From Desmonostoc muscorum LEGE 12446 (GTDB lineage Bacteria > Cyanobacteriota > Cyanobacteriia > Cyanobacteriales > Nostocaceae): a DNA stretch of 64,000 nucleotides. The DNA lies in NCBI RefSeq assembly GCF_015207005.2, contig NZ_JADEXS020000001.1, positions 992,001 to 1,056,000 of the forward strand, in the 5' to 3' direction. Position numbers and translations under genes: made by a program. A model generated the notes under the pieces. It ran no database searches, was not told where the DNA came from, and was given only the letters and a program-made list of their open reading frames with translations. This document shows, piece after piece, positions 1 to 10,881 of this stretch; positions within the stretch are counted from its first letter, which is position 1, and each line of letters opens with the position of its first letter.

Positions 1-143
1 TTCCTTAATTAACTTCTCATAAAGTTCTGATTAAACTTACTTTAAGAACAAATTAATTGACACTCAATAATCCTTTTATTTTCATGAGGAGGCAACTTAA
101 TAAAAACAGATATCTAAAATTAAATAGAGCATAAAGCTCAGAG

Positions 144-1610
144 ATGACAATCAGTCAGAAACATCAGAATCATAACACCATAAATACGCAATTGAATAGA
201 TTTTTGCAATATTTTCGGCAATCAAGCCGTTGGCAACCAAAATTACTATTGGCACTATTTTTAACTTCTATATCCAGTGTCATAGTATTTTTACCCGATG
301 GCTTATCTATACAAGGGCGGTTGACTGTATTTGTATTTCTCCTAACCGTAATATTGTGGTCAACGACCTCAATAAATGCTGGTTACATTGCCTTGGTATC
401 GGTACTCATGCTGTTGTTAACTGGCGGCATTTCCCAAGAAGATTTCTTTGAATCCTTGGGTTCGGATGTTGTCTGGTTAATGATAGGCGCGTTTGTTTTG
501 GGAGGTGCAGTTAAGCAAACTGGTTTAGCCACAAGACTAACTCAAGCAGTAGCAGCCAAAGCGCACAACGTCAGCAGCTTATTTTGGTTGCTCACTACAG
601 TCTTAATTCCGCTCTCCTTTTTGATTCCTTCCACCTCTGGACGCGCTGCTGTTACCCATCCGATTTTTCGCAGCGTCGCCAACGCTGTAGAGGAAAAGCG
701 TACCCGTCGCGCTTTGGCGTTGTTGATGCCTTCAATTATATTGGTGTCTACAATTGCTTCCTTAACTGGTGCAGGTTCTCATTTAGTTGCTAAGGATTTA
801 TTACAAGAAATTTCCGACAAAGATATATCTTTTAGCCAGTGGTTGCTTTACGGTTTACCCTTTGGAATTGTTGCCAGTTATACGTGCTGCTGGGTAATCA
901 TGCGGTTGTTTCTAGACAAAAAATCCTTGCAACAAAAGTTGGATGTTGAATGTTTGCAATCAACACCCCTATCTGTACCAGAACGCAAGACATTATTAAT
1001 TGTCTTGTTGATGTTGGCGCTGTGGTTAACCGAGAAATGGCATGGTTTAGAAATTGCCACCGTCACCATCATCGGTGCCATGATTCTCACCGCGCCCTAT
1101 TTTGGGGTGATGAAGTGGAAAGATGCAGTCAAAGATGTTTCTTGGAATCTCATTATTTTCGTAGGTGCAACTCTAGTTTTAGGACGCGCATTAATCAGTT
1201 CTGGGGCATCAGAATGGATTATTAATCATGTCTTTGGCTTCAGTGAAATCGACAGCACCAAATCCCACTTTCTCATTCTGGTGCTGCTTACCATCATTAG
1301 TTTGACTTCCCACATTTATATGACTTCCCACACAGCAAGAGCAGCCGCTTTAGTCCCTCCCCTGCTGTATCTCGCCAGCAGTCTCGACATAAATCCTGTT
1401 GCTGTCTTATTTCTGGGCACCTTAGGTATGGACTATTGCCTAACCTTCCCCGTCAGTTCCAAAGCACTGATGGTTTACCAAGATGCAGAAGAAGATGGCT
1501 TTAAACCAACAGATTTACTCAGGCTAAGTTCGGTAATGATTGTTGTTCACTTCGCTTTAGTTCTCGTGTTCTACTACACCTGGTGGCGTTGGGTAGGGCT
1601 ATCGTTTTGA
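144..1610 (+). CDS. DASS/SLC13-family anion transporter
   Basis: A 488-residue polytopic inner-membrane protein with about eleven hydrophobic segments. It resembles the divalent anion:sodium symporter (DASS/SLC13, CitT/ArsB-like) superfamily, whose members import di- or tricarboxylates, sulfate or related anions. The two re-entrant regions are visible as IPSTSGRAAVTHP near residue 165 and TSHTARAAALVPP near residue 395, in the positions of the family's SNT-type substrate motifs. The ATG at 144 gives a normal-length protein. A glycerate kinase follows on the same strand after a 150-bp repeat-filled gap, so a glycerate-like carboxylate is a plausible substrate. That is inference from context; the sequence does not fix substrate or coupling ion. 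Confidence 0.8.
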   Translation: MTISQKHQNHNTINTQLNRFLQYFRQSSRWQPKLLLALFLTSISSVIVFLPDGLSIQGRLTVFVFLLTVILWSTTSINAGYIALVSVLMLLLTGGISQEDFFESLGSDVVWLMIGAFVLGGAVKQTGLATRLTQAVAAKAHNVSSLFWLLTTVLIPLSFLIPSTSGRAAVTHPIFRSVANAVEEKRTRRALALLMPSIILVSTIASLTGAGSHLVAKDLLQEISDKDISFSQWLLYGLPFGIVASYTCCWVIMRLFLDKKSLQQKLDVECLQSTPLSVPERKTLLIVLLMLALWLTEKWHGLEIATVTIIGAMILTAPYFGVMKWKDAVKDVSWNLIIFVGATLVLGRALISSGASEWIINHVFGFSEIDSTKSHFLILVLLTIISLTSHIYMTSHTARAAALVPPLLYLASSLDINPVAVLFLGTLGMDYCLTFPVSSKALMVYQDAEEDGFKPTDLLRLSSVMIVVHFALVLVFYYTWWRWVGLSF

Positions 1611-1611
1611 G

Positions 1612-1716
1612 TGGGAAGTTAGGAGTTAGGAGTTTGGAGTTTGGAGTTTGGAGTTTGGAGTTTGTCTCCCCATCTCCCTCATCTTCCTCATCCCCCTCAT
1701 CTCCCCCACTCCCCAA
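1612..1716. repeat. STRR array between the transporter and glycerate kinase genes
   Basis: About five copies of a GGAGTTT heptamer are followed by CCCCTCATCT-type repeats. It is noncoding and lies directly after the transporter stop codon. Confidence 0.8.
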
Positions 1717-1760
1717 TTTAATGACAAAAAAAGCGGCTAGATAGCCGCAGGAAATTAATA

Positions 1761-3011
1761 ATGACACTAAACATTTTAATCGCTCCCTCTGGATTTAAAG
1801 AAAGTCTTGATGCAGAACAAGTAGCTGATTGCATAGCTACTGGTATCACTAGAGTTTTACCAGATGTAAATATCTGTAAAGCACCCCTAGTAGATGGTGG
1901 TGAAGGCTTTACTAAAACTCTGGTAGCAGCCACAGGCGGTACTTTACATCACCTGGAAGTAACCGGCCCTGTTGGAAAAAAAGTACAATCTCATTTCGGC
2001 TTCCTTGGTGGAACTACGAAAAAAACTGCCGTGTTAGAAATGGCGGCTGCGGCGGGGTTGCGTCTCGTACCCTCCGATATGCGAAATCCCATGATGACAA
2101 CAACCTACGGGGTTGGGGAGTTAATTAAGGCTGCCTTAGATGCTGGTGCAGAGCGCATTTTAGTAGGCTGTGGTGATTCTGGGACTAATGATGGCGGTGC
2201 TGGAATGGCGCAAGCTTTGGGTGTGAAGTTGTTGGATGAGAACGGTAAGGAATTGGGTTTGGGTTGTGGCGAATTAATTAAACTCAAAGGCATTGATTTA
2301 TCTGGGCGAGATTCCCGTTTAAATCAAGTCCAAATTGATGTTGCTTGTAACTGGCATAATGTCCTGTGTGGTGACAAGGGTGTGGCTAGAGTTTTCGGCC
2401 CTCAAAAAGGTGCATCCCCAGCAACAGTGGAAGCAATGGCTTCTACACTTGAACACTACGCCGGAGTCATCAAGGCAGATTTAAATATTGACGTGCGCCA
2501 AATGCCTGGTGGCGGTGCTTCTGGTGGTTTGGGTACAGGTTTACACGCCTTAATTGGGGCTAAATTACACTCGCGCTACGATATCGTCATGCAGTATTTG
2601 GACTTAGATAATCTGATTCCCAAAGCTGATTTAGTGATTACGGCGGAAGGCTGCATTGATTTTCAAACCCCACGCGGTAAAATTCCGGCTGAAGTAGCCA
2701 AGCGTGCCAAGCGTTATAACTTACCAGTGATTGCACTTGTCGGTACCATTGGCAAAGGTGCGGAAATAAATTTCCAGCAAGGTATCGATTACTTCAATAG
2801 TATTTTGACTCATCCTTGTCAACTAAGTGAGGCGATTTCTCAAACCTCAACTTTGTTAACAAATGCTGCTGAACAGGTAGCGCGGTTGTTGTTGGTGGGT
2901 AGGCAAATTAGAAGCTTTAAGTCTCACACCAACACACCATACAAGAAGCAAGCGACAAGATTCAAAACGAAAGATAGTCATTCCTTTAGGGAAGCAAGCT
3001 ACAGACGTTGA
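1761..3011 (+). CDS. glycerate kinase (GlxK/GarK family)
   Basis: The protein matches bacterial glycerate 2-kinases, which phosphorylate D-glycerate with ATP. Visible family features are the N-terminal IAPSGFKESL, the VDGGEGF segment near residue 45, the GCGDSGTNDGGAGMAQALG nucleotide/substrate region near residue 137, and GGGASGGLGTGL near residue 250. An AGGAAA Shine-Dalgarno precedes the ATG. The family is normally about 375-385 residues; this protein has 416, and the last 30 or so are polar and unlike the family. The normal stop may therefore have been lost and the frame now runs into intergenic DNA. It probably acts with the upstream transporter in glycerate use or photorespiratory carbon recovery (inference). 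Confidence 0.9.
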   Translation: MTLNILIAPSGFKESLDAEQVADCIATGITRVLPDVNICKAPLVDGGEGFTKTLVAATGGTLHHLEVTGPVGKKVQSHFGFLGGTTKKTAVLEMAAAAGLRLVPSDMRNPMMTTTYGVGELIKAALDAGAERILVGCGDSGTNDGGAGMAQALGVKLLDENGKELGLGCGELIKLKGIDLSGRDSRLNQVQIDVACNWHNVLCGDKGVARVFGPQKGASPATVEAMASTLEHYAGVIKADLNIDVRQMPGGGASGGLGTGLHALIGAKLHSRYDIVMQYLDLDNLIPKADLVITAEGCIDFQTPRGKIPAEVAKRAKRYNLPVIALVGTIGKGAEINFQQGIDYFNSILTHPCQLSEAISQTSTLLTNAAEQVARLLLVGRQIRSFKSHTNTPYKKQATRFKTKDSHSFREASYRR

Positions 3012-3093
3012 TTTATTGCTTGTGGTAATTAAGTTTTTCCCCAAAAATCGTTATGTTAAAGATATTTTGGGGATTTTCTCTTGCAAAATTGTC

Positions 3094-3119
3094 TTAGGGA
3101 CTTCCAAATAAAAAATATC
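3094..3119 (+). repeat. dispersed TTAGGGACTTCC element, copy 1
   Basis: TTAGGGACTTCC is followed by an A-rich tract and an ATC triplet. Reverse-orientation copies occur at about 5250-5274 and 12711-12737, always in intergenic DNA. Confidence 0.6.
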
Positions 3120-3207
3120 TAACTATTTCTGGGAAATCCCTTATCAGCAAGGCATTGAGGTTTACTGATTTATTGAACAGCGATCGCCCTAACTTATCCA
3201 CTAAGCA

Positions 3208-4782
3208 TTAAAATTTTAGAGTAGTGCGAATAGTGCCAATAAAAACACTGTCGTTATTGGCGTTATGTTCAGGGTTAGTAATCACAAATAACCCAGGCGT
3301 AATCGAAATATTATCTGTCACTTGAAACCGATAAAAACCTTCTATGTGTAAAGAGGTATCTCTATCCGCAATTAAACTACTACTGGTAACTTTTGGTGGC
3401 ATTCCCAAAACTAAACCAGCTAAATTACCCTTATTTCCCAAATCAGGAAACGCTAAACTAACAGCATAATTCAAAATCTCGGCATCATCATTCGTGACTC
3501 CTGACTCGGCTTTTGTATAACCAATCCAACCAGAGATCACAAATTTTGGATTGATTCGCCAGCTAGTTTCTAACCCAAATGAATTTGCTGTAGTCGCAAC
3601 ATTTCCAAAAGGACTACGGGCGGTTAAACTACCTGTACTTCCTGTCAAATTAACTCCAGTTTCGCCAATTCCTGCATAATAACCATGAACATAAGTAAAA
3701 GTAATACCCAAATTATCAGCTGGTTGAAAATACAAGTGCCCAAGTGCAGCAAAGTTACCATTAAATAAGCCATTATTTTCCGTCGGAACAGCTGCATCAT
3801 TAGCCATATAAGCAATAGCAAGCTGAGTTTTTTGATTTAATTGATAGTTAATTCCTAACCCCGTTCCGTCCATACTCCGTAAAATCGGATTATACCTACC
3901 AAAACGAGAAACTGCACCTCTACCACTACTCGATAAAGGGTTTATTGGTTCAGCAAAATCATTTAATTCCATTTCCGCGATCGCAATTGTTGTTTTTAAC
4001 TTCTCACCAATAGGAAATGAATAATATACTTCATCTAAACCGATATCATTACCAGTGTCTTCATCAAAACCTAAACGAGTCATTATTGTTCCGGTAATGC
4101 TCTCATCAAATTCTGGAATATTTCCTGATTCTAAGCGGAGATTTAATTCATCTTTTCCGGTGAAGCTTGTCACAAAATTTAAACGTACACGCTGAGCAAA
4201 TATGAGATTATTATCCAATTTTGAATTGTTCTCTCGATTATCATCACTATCGGCAGTGTTTTCGCCAAAAATACTAGCAGCAGTCAAAATCGCTTCAGCT
4301 TCCAATTTTGTTGTCGGAGAAAATTGATTTGCTTCTAGCTGAGACGTTCTACTTTCTAAAGTATCCATCCGGCTGCGTAATTTTGCTAATTCTGAAGAAA
4401 ATTCTACTTGCAGTTTTTGGATTAAATCTAAATCTTTTTTAGTTGTAAAACTACTGTTGCTTGTGGCAATTAATTCTTGCACTTTTGTTAAACAAGCATT
4501 TAAACTAGCTGCAAATTCATAACGTGTCATTGCACGTTCACCGCGATAATTTCCGTTCGGATACCCAGCAATACAACCATATCTTTCAATGAGTGATTGT
4601 AAAGCCTGAAAAGCCCAGTCTGTAGATTTTACGTCAGATAGTTGAGAAACAGATGTTAATTGTGATGTGTCTGTTAGAGAAGGCTGTTGCTGATTTTCTA
4701 GAGCGAAAATTGGTGTACTAATACAGGTTGTGGCAATGCTAAAGCTGGATGTTAAGATGAAGAGCTTACAGATCCTATTCAT
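3208..4782 (-). CDS. iron uptake porin / OprB-type outer-membrane porin with SLH domain
   Basis: A 524-residue protein typical of cyanobacterial outer-membrane porins. It has a signal peptide (about residues 1-28, ending near FALE), then one SLH domain (about 48-92, SDVKSTDWAFQAL ... MTRYEFAASLNACL) that binds peptidoglycan-linked polymer. A short coiled coil follows (about 95-135), then a C-terminal beta-barrel rich in alternating aromatic residues and ending in TTLKF, the terminal-phenylalanine signature of outer-membrane barrels. It should sit in the outer membrane and pass small solutes or inorganic ions; the iron role is known for some family members but is not shown here. It is monocistronic, with a 630-bp upstream gap. 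Confidence 0.88.
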   Translation of the reverse strand: MNRICKLFILTSSFSIATTCISTPIFALENQQQPSLTDTSQLTSVSQLSDVKSTDWAFQALQSLIERYGCIAGYPNGNYRGERAMTRYEFAASLNACLTKVQELIATSNSSFTTKKDLDLIQKLQVEFSSELAKLRSRMDTLESRTSQLEANQFSPTTKLEAEAILTAASIFGENTADSDDNRENNSKLDNNLIFAQRVRLNFVTSFTGKDELNLRLESGNIPEFDESITGTIMTRLGFDEDTGNDIGLDEVYYSFPIGEKLKTTIAIAEMELNDFAEPINPLSSSGRGAVSRFGRYNPILRSMDGTGLGINYQLNQKTQLAIAYMANDAAVPTENNGLFNGNFAALGHLYFQPADNLGITFTYVHGYYAGIGETGVNLTGSTGSLTARSPFGNVATTANSFGLETSWRINPKFVISGWIGYTKAESGVTNDDAEILNYAVSLAFPDLGNKGNLAGLVLGMPPKVTSSSLIADRDTSLHIEGFYRFQVTDNISITPGLFVITNPEHNANNDSVFIGTIRTTLKF

Positions 4783-5418
4783 TTTTACTGCAACAAAAAA
4801 CTACACAAATCCAAGTGATTTGCATACCAAATTACCATAATATTGCATAATCAATCATGAGAAAATTCTCATCATTTCTTGGTTTTAAATTCATTTTTGT
4901 ATGAACTTATTTTTGGAATATTTTTAATATCTAAATATCCCAAAACCAGCAGTTAAATGAGGTAAGTTAAATCAGTAAAACAACACAAAAAAGAAAAAAT
5001 ATTTTAGATTCTTCAACAAAAAATAGTCAAACTTTACAAGGAAATATACACACCGACTAAAAAAGTAGCGTCTAAATTTTCTGTTAATAAAACGTGAGTT
5101 TTATGGCTCATATCCTAAACTCAATCAAGAGACCTCTAACAGGTTTTACTACCCAAAACTGTCCCTTTGCGACTCCCAGAGGGACAGACTTGAACTTTAG
5201 TAAGACACCAATAGCTGTGCGCCCCTACAAATGTACAAACAATTTGGGATAATTTATTTTCTGGAAGTCCCTAAGTAATTATCCGAATTTGACATTACTA
5301 CAAAAAGAGAAGTCAGGGCTGCTGATACCAGCTCTGACTTCCCACACTCTACAATGATTATTATTCCTAATCACTGAGGATTTTATTTTTTAGAATTCCT
5401 TATATCCGCGAAAGTGTA
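4783..5418. other. intergenic region upstream of the porin
   Basis: AT-rich leader DNA of the porin covers roughly the first 300 bases. A degenerate GCGCCCCTAC half-palindrome and the second TTAGGGACTTCC element (reverse, about 5250-5274) follow. The terminator of the upstream gene lies at 5301-5341. No coding sequence was seen. Confidence 0.6.
5301..5341 (-). terminator. intrinsic terminator downstream of the WecA-like gene
   Basis: Read on the minus strand, GAAGTCAG pairs with CTGACTTC and the stem continues for about 13 base pairs with a 7-base loop. A TCTCTTTTTG tract follows. It lies about 80 bases beyond the stop codon of the minus-strand transferase gene. Confidence 0.75.
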
Positions 5419-6501
5419 CTAATTTTGTTGGCGTATTCTTTGCCACACAGTAAAGCCCAAAAGAATAATAATGCTACTGGCGGTAGTTAACATTACAGCC
5501 AAACTCATACCTTGTATTCTCATGGCTAGTAAGTTGCAAACCAAGGTAATTCCCCACAACGTAAACGCTGCATGGCGTTGGGAGAATCCCCAAGCCAGCA
5601 AGCGGTGGTGCAGGTGGTCTTTGCCAGGAGTACTTAGAGGGTTATTTCCTGCTAATAGCCGTCGCACAAATACTTGAGTAGTATCTAGCACTGGCAATAA
5701 CAGAAATAAAACTGTGGGTATGAGGGCATAGATTGTGTTTTGTTGTAGTTTGCCTAAAATACTAGTTGCTGCCAAGACATAACCGAAAAAGTATGCTCCA
5801 GCATCACCCATAATAATTCGTGATGGATGGAAGTTGTGGCGCAAAAAGCCCAGTGCCGCACCTCCTAAGGCTGCCAAAACTAAAGTTGCCGCTGCACGGT
5901 TGTTAAATTGGGCTGAAACGCCTAATAAACTCATGGCGGTAATAAAGCTGATTCCTCCCGCCAAACCATCCATACCATCCATCAAATTGATGGCGTTGGT
6001 AATCCCTACTACCCATAGTACCGTCAGGCACATGGAGAGAAGCGAGTCGATGGGAGTGCCAAATGTAACTTGCACACTGATACCGTTAGCTACCAGCAAC
6101 AGTGCTGTGACAATTTGTGCCCACAAACGAACGGAGGGCGGTAAACCGAACTGATCGTCAATAAAGCCCACAAGGACTAATATTGAAGCCCCCAAGAGAA
6201 TAGTTAGTACCTGGGCTAATACATTTTGGAGTTCGATCGGTCGTAAAAGACTAGCTAATACCAGCGCGGCAATTACACCCGCGTAGATAGCTAGCCCACC
6301 TGCATTGGGCAAAGGTTCTCGGTTAAGCCGCCGTGCGTTGGGTTGGTCTGCCCAACCTACCCGCAAGGCGAATTTGCGTACTGTCGGAATTAAACGCCAG
6401 GTTACAAGCCAAGCTAAGAGGAACGTAAATACTACTGCCAACCAGCCGGTGCCGCTAGGGTCGGCAATACCAAGGGACTTAAGGGAGTTGTCTAGGTTCA
6501 T
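5419..6501 (-). CDS. undecaprenyl-phosphate GlcNAc-1-phosphate transferase family (WecA/TagO/MraY-like)
   Basis: A membrane enzyme of about 360 residues in the polyprenyl-phosphate hexosamine-1-phosphate transferase family. These enzymes move a sugar-1-phosphate from a UDP-sugar to undecaprenyl phosphate, the first step of many surface polysaccharides. About ten hydrophobic segments are visible. So are the family's acidic motifs: GFIDDQFGLPP near residue 118, NAINLMDGMDGLAGG near 174-188, MGDAGAYFFGY near 236-246, and the HHRLLAWG histidine loop near 302. The longest frame begins at a TTG four codons upstream; the ATG at 6501 was chosen. It is divergent from groEL. Confidence 0.88.
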   Translation of the reverse strand: MNLDNSLKSLGIADPSGTGWLAVVFTFLLAWLVTWRLIPTVRKFALRVGWADQPNARRLNREPLPNAGGLAIYAGVIAALVLASLLRPIELQNVLAQVLTILLGASILVLVGFIDDQFGLPPSVRLWAQIVTALLLVANGISVQVTFGTPIDSLLSMCLTVLWVVGITNAINLMDGMDGLAGGISFITAMSLLGVSAQFNNRAAATLVLAALGGAALGFLRHNFHPSRIIMGDAGAYFFGYVLAATSILGKLQQNTIYALIPTVLFLLLPVLDTTQVFVRRLLAGNNPLSTPGKDHLHHRLLAWGFSQRHAAFTLWGITLVCNLLAMRIQGMSLAVMLTTASSIIILLGFTVWQRIRQQN

Positions 6502-6598
6502 CTCCCAATTCAAGCATTACTGCCAGTATCTAATATGAGCATCACCTGTATATTAATCAATTTTTCATTTCCATTTGTAACTTGACTTGCTGGAGACA

Positions 6599-6625
6599 TT
6601 AGCACTCTTGCTCTGTGAGTGCTAA
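6599..6625 (+). promoter_or_regulatory. CIRCE operator (HrcA binding site)
   Basis: A perfect copy of the CIRCE inverted repeat, TTAGCACTC-N9-GAGTGCTAA, begins 59 bases before the groEL start. HrcA represses heat-shock chaperonin genes at this element. A TTGACT hexamer lies just upstream at 6582-6587, but no convincing -10 box at standard spacing was found. Confidence 0.97.
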
Positions 6626-6654
6626 ATTGTCTAATGGAAGCGCTTGAGAAATAA

Positions 6655-8322
<1,668 letters not shown>

Positions 8323-8441
8323 TTTCTGCTCACCCAGGTATGTCAGAATTCAGAATTCAGAATTCAGAATTTAGAATTAACAAGCAGAGCCGGATAGGTC
8401 TCTGGCTCTGCCCCTGAATCCTTACGTAAATATTTTTGAAG

Positions 8442-8472
8442 CAGTTTGTCTTGTCAAGGCAAACTGTTTTTT
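8442..8472 (+). terminator. intrinsic terminator after groEL
   Basis: CAGTTTGTCTT pairs with AAGGCAAACTG in an 11-bp stem with one G-T wobble and a 3-base loop, followed by six T residues. Confidence 0.85.
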
Positions 8473-8546
8473 ATACTCATCATTGCTGATTCAGAAGCAA
8501 TATGTTATCTGTATTGCTGGTAACTCACTGAATTTAAATAAACTTA

Positions 8547-8649
8547 ATACCATTTTCAAAAATATTTCCAACACATGAATCGGCTGTAGGGGCGTACAGC
8601 TGTACGCCCCTACCCACACATCTGTCGCATTTTGATTTCAAATTGGTAT
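8547..8649. repeat. MITE-like element with palindromic GTAGGGGC core
   Basis: About 103 bp bounded by ATACCATTT on the left and AATTGGTAT on the right, which are imperfect inverted repeats. The centre is a palindrome, GTAGGGGCGTACAG/CTGTACGCCCCTAC. Internal segments resembling CAACACAT and TGTCGCATTTTGA recur in the copies at 12977-13219 and 45099-45198. No coding capacity. Confidence 0.75.
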
Positions 8650-8784
8650 TAATTATGAAACTTTTCAGTAGTTAGTTCTGAATACAACTGACTAATAACA
8701 AAACGCTGGTGACCAAATGAGCGACGGAAATAATTGCATAATTTAGAAATTACCATCTTTGTATTAATTTTTGTAAAATTACGT

Positions 8785-8845
8785 GTATGTCATTTGTCAT
8801 TCACTAATGACCAATGACTAATGACTAATGACTAATGACTATTAG
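8785..8845. repeat. AATGACT/AATGACA STRR array upstream of corA
   Basis: At least five heptamers of the type AATGACT end about 15 bases before the corA start. They occupy the position where a promoter and leader would be expected. Confidence 0.8.
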
Positions 8846-8855
8846 GTAATATTTC

Positions 8856-9998
8856 ATGGCACGAAAACTGCGCCGCGCTCTGAAAGTAGTAACTAAGACA
8901 TTTGAAGATGAGTTCCATCACCAACCAGGAACTCTGCCAGGAACCATTATTATTGATGCAGACGCTCCAGCGCCAATAATTTTCTTGATTGACTATAACC
9001 AGACCAATTTTACCCGCGAACAAATAGCAACTCCAGAAGAATGTATTCCATATCTAGAGATGGAAACGATTTCTTGGGTAGACGTACAAGGTTTAGGCTC
9101 TCAAGATATATTACAAAGATTGGGTCGAGTTTTTGATTTACATCCTCTCGTTTTAGAAGATGTGGTCAATGTACCTGAGCGTCCGAAAACAGAGGATTAT
9201 GAAGACCAATTACTCTTCATTGCTCGCATGGTAGTACCAAAGGAAAGAACGTGTGGTTTTTACAGCGAACAAGTGAGTTTAATATTGGGAAAAAATTACT
9301 TGCTCACAGTCCAAGAAGAACCAGAGCATGATTGCTTTGAACCAGTGCGATCGCGAATTGAAAAAGCTAAAGGCATCATCCGCTCTCAAAAAGCTGATTA
9401 TTTAACTTATGCTCTGTTAGATGCGATTATTGATGGTTATTTTCCTGTGCTGGAACTTTATGGTGAGCGAATCGAAGAATTAGAGGAGGAAGTAATAGTT
9501 AAACCTACTCCGCAAACACTACAAAGTATTTATCAAATCAGGCGAGAATTACTGCAATTGCGTCGTGCTATCTGGCCGCAGCGAGATGCAATTAATTCTT
9601 TAATTCGTGATGGCAGTGATTTAATTAGTGAAGATGTGCGAATTTACCTACGAGATTGTTATGACCATACAGTGCAAGTAATGGATATGGTAGAAACTTA
9701 CCGAGAATTAGCATCTGGATTAATGGATGTATATCTTTCGGCTGTGAGCAACAAAATGAATGAAATCATGAAAGTGCTAACGGTGGTTTCGTCAATTTTT
9801 ATTCCATTGACTTTTGTTGCCGGAATATATGGTATGAATTTCAATACTGAGAAATCACCATATAATATGCCTGAATTGAATTGGTATTGGGGTTACCCAA
9901 TGTGTTTGGGAATAATGGTGGCGATCGCACTTTGTCTGCTATTGTTTTTTTGGCGACGAGGCTGGCTGCAAAACTCTGTCCCAACTAAACGCAACTAA
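8856..9998 (+). CDS. corA: CorA-type magnesium/cobalt transporter
   Basis: A 380-residue CorA protein, a pentameric inner-membrane channel for Mg2+ and Co2+. The cytoplasmic alpha/beta N-terminal domain and the long helical stalk (about residues 200-310) precede two C-terminal membrane helices. Helix 1 (FIPLTFVAGIYGMNF, near residue 315) ends in the diagnostic GMN pore motif. The tail is basic, as in the family. The ATG at 8856 begins MARKLRRALK. A heptamer array fills the leader, so the promoter is not obvious. The gene runs in the same direction as the next unknown gene, 66 bases away. Confidence 0.95.
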   Translation: MARKLRRALKVVTKTFEDEFHHQPGTLPGTIIIDADAPAPIIFLIDYNQTNFTREQIATPEECIPYLEMETISWVDVQGLGSQDILQRLGRVFDLHPLVLEDVVNVPERPKTEDYEDQLLFIARMVVPKERTCGFYSEQVSLILGKNYLLTVQEEPEHDCFEPVRSRIEKAKGIIRSQKADYLTYALLDAIIDGYFPVLELYGERIEELEEEVIVKPTPQTLQSIYQIRRELLQLRRAIWPQRDAINSLIRDGSDLISEDVRIYLRDCYDHTVQVMDMVETYRELASGLMDVYLSAVSNKMNEIMKVLTVVSSIFIPLTFVAGIYGMNFNTEKSPYNMPELNWYWGYPMCLGIMVAIALCLLLFFWRRGWLQNSVPTKRN

Positions 9999-10064
9999 AG
10001 ATTGCACAATGAACAATGAATCGAATATATATTCATTAGCATCGGGAGTTAATATTTTTTAATT

Positions 10065-10760
10065 ATGAGGAGTAGCGACCAGAATTTAGTAGTTTTGACG
10101 ATTTATATTATTGGTGTCTCCTATGTTTTTAACCGAATGGTTGAATCCATCGACGACCAAATTAAATTTGAATTTAAAAAAGGAATAGTTGATGAGCAGC
10201 TAAAAGAACTAAATCTCGATGACAAAATTGGAATATCCTTTAAATTCAAATCCTCCTACCCCATTGACGACCTGAAAGATTTAGCCCTTGGCATTGAAAA
10301 TAAATCTGATAATATTGCCGTATACGTTGATTGGGATAATAGCTCTCTGGTAGTTGAACATACGAAACAATCGCGCCGAGTAATTCGCAAATCACCAGAC
10401 TTAACCCGCGACTTAGCTGTACCCCAAAGTCCCAGCTTGATTGCCCCCAAGAAAACACTTTCCGAGACAGTCACAGCAGAAGATGTTTTGCAGCGCGATC
10501 AAGCAACTGGAACCTACTCAGCGAAAAAACCATTAGTTGATATCGGTGGACTGCAAAAAGGGCAAAAAAAATTGTACAACGACTTTATAAATGGAAGAAA
10601 GGAGTTAGAATTTTCCCTACAATTAGTATTAAGAATTTCTGAGGTGCGTGTGGGTTTAGCTCCTGGTGTCAATTTTCCTCCCATTAGCATTATCAATTGT
10701 CCTTTCACAGTCAGGAAACTACCTTGGACTTACGCCCTACCTTGGAATAAAAAGAAGTAA
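10065..10760 (+). CDS. conserved hypothetical protein
   Basis: A 231-residue protein that I do not recognise. It starts with a short hydrophobic stretch (LVVLTIYIIGVSYVF, residues 9-23) that could be a membrane anchor or part of the fold. An acidic/lysine-rich region follows with the pattern VYVDWDNSSLVVE near residue 87. The second half contains a likely linker (PSLIAPKKTLSETV) and a C-terminal segment rich in prolines (ISIINCPFTVRKLPWTYALPW). It lies between corA and rnpB on the same strand. The ordinary amino-acid composition and good length suggest a real gene; the exact start among nearby ATGs is uncertain. Confidence 0.65.
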   Translation: MRSSDQNLVVLTIYIIGVSYVFNRMVESIDDQIKFEFKKGIVDEQLKELNLDDKIGISFKFKSSYPIDDLKDLALGIENKSDNIAVYVDWDNSSLVVEHTKQSRRVIRKSPDLTRDLAVPQSPSLIAPKKTLSETVTAEDVLQRDQATGTYSAKKPLVDIGGLQKGQKKLYNDFINGRKELEFSLQLVLRISEVRVGLAPGVNFPPISIINCPFTVRKLPWTYALPWNKKK

Positions 10761-10881
10761 TAAGCTGTCGCGCATCCAATGCAGCACATCTTTTCGTGTT
10801 GGTTGTTAACAGTTAACAGTTAATTGTCAACAACCAACAGCAAACTTAACAGAGTATCCCATCCCAGATTAAACTGGATCT

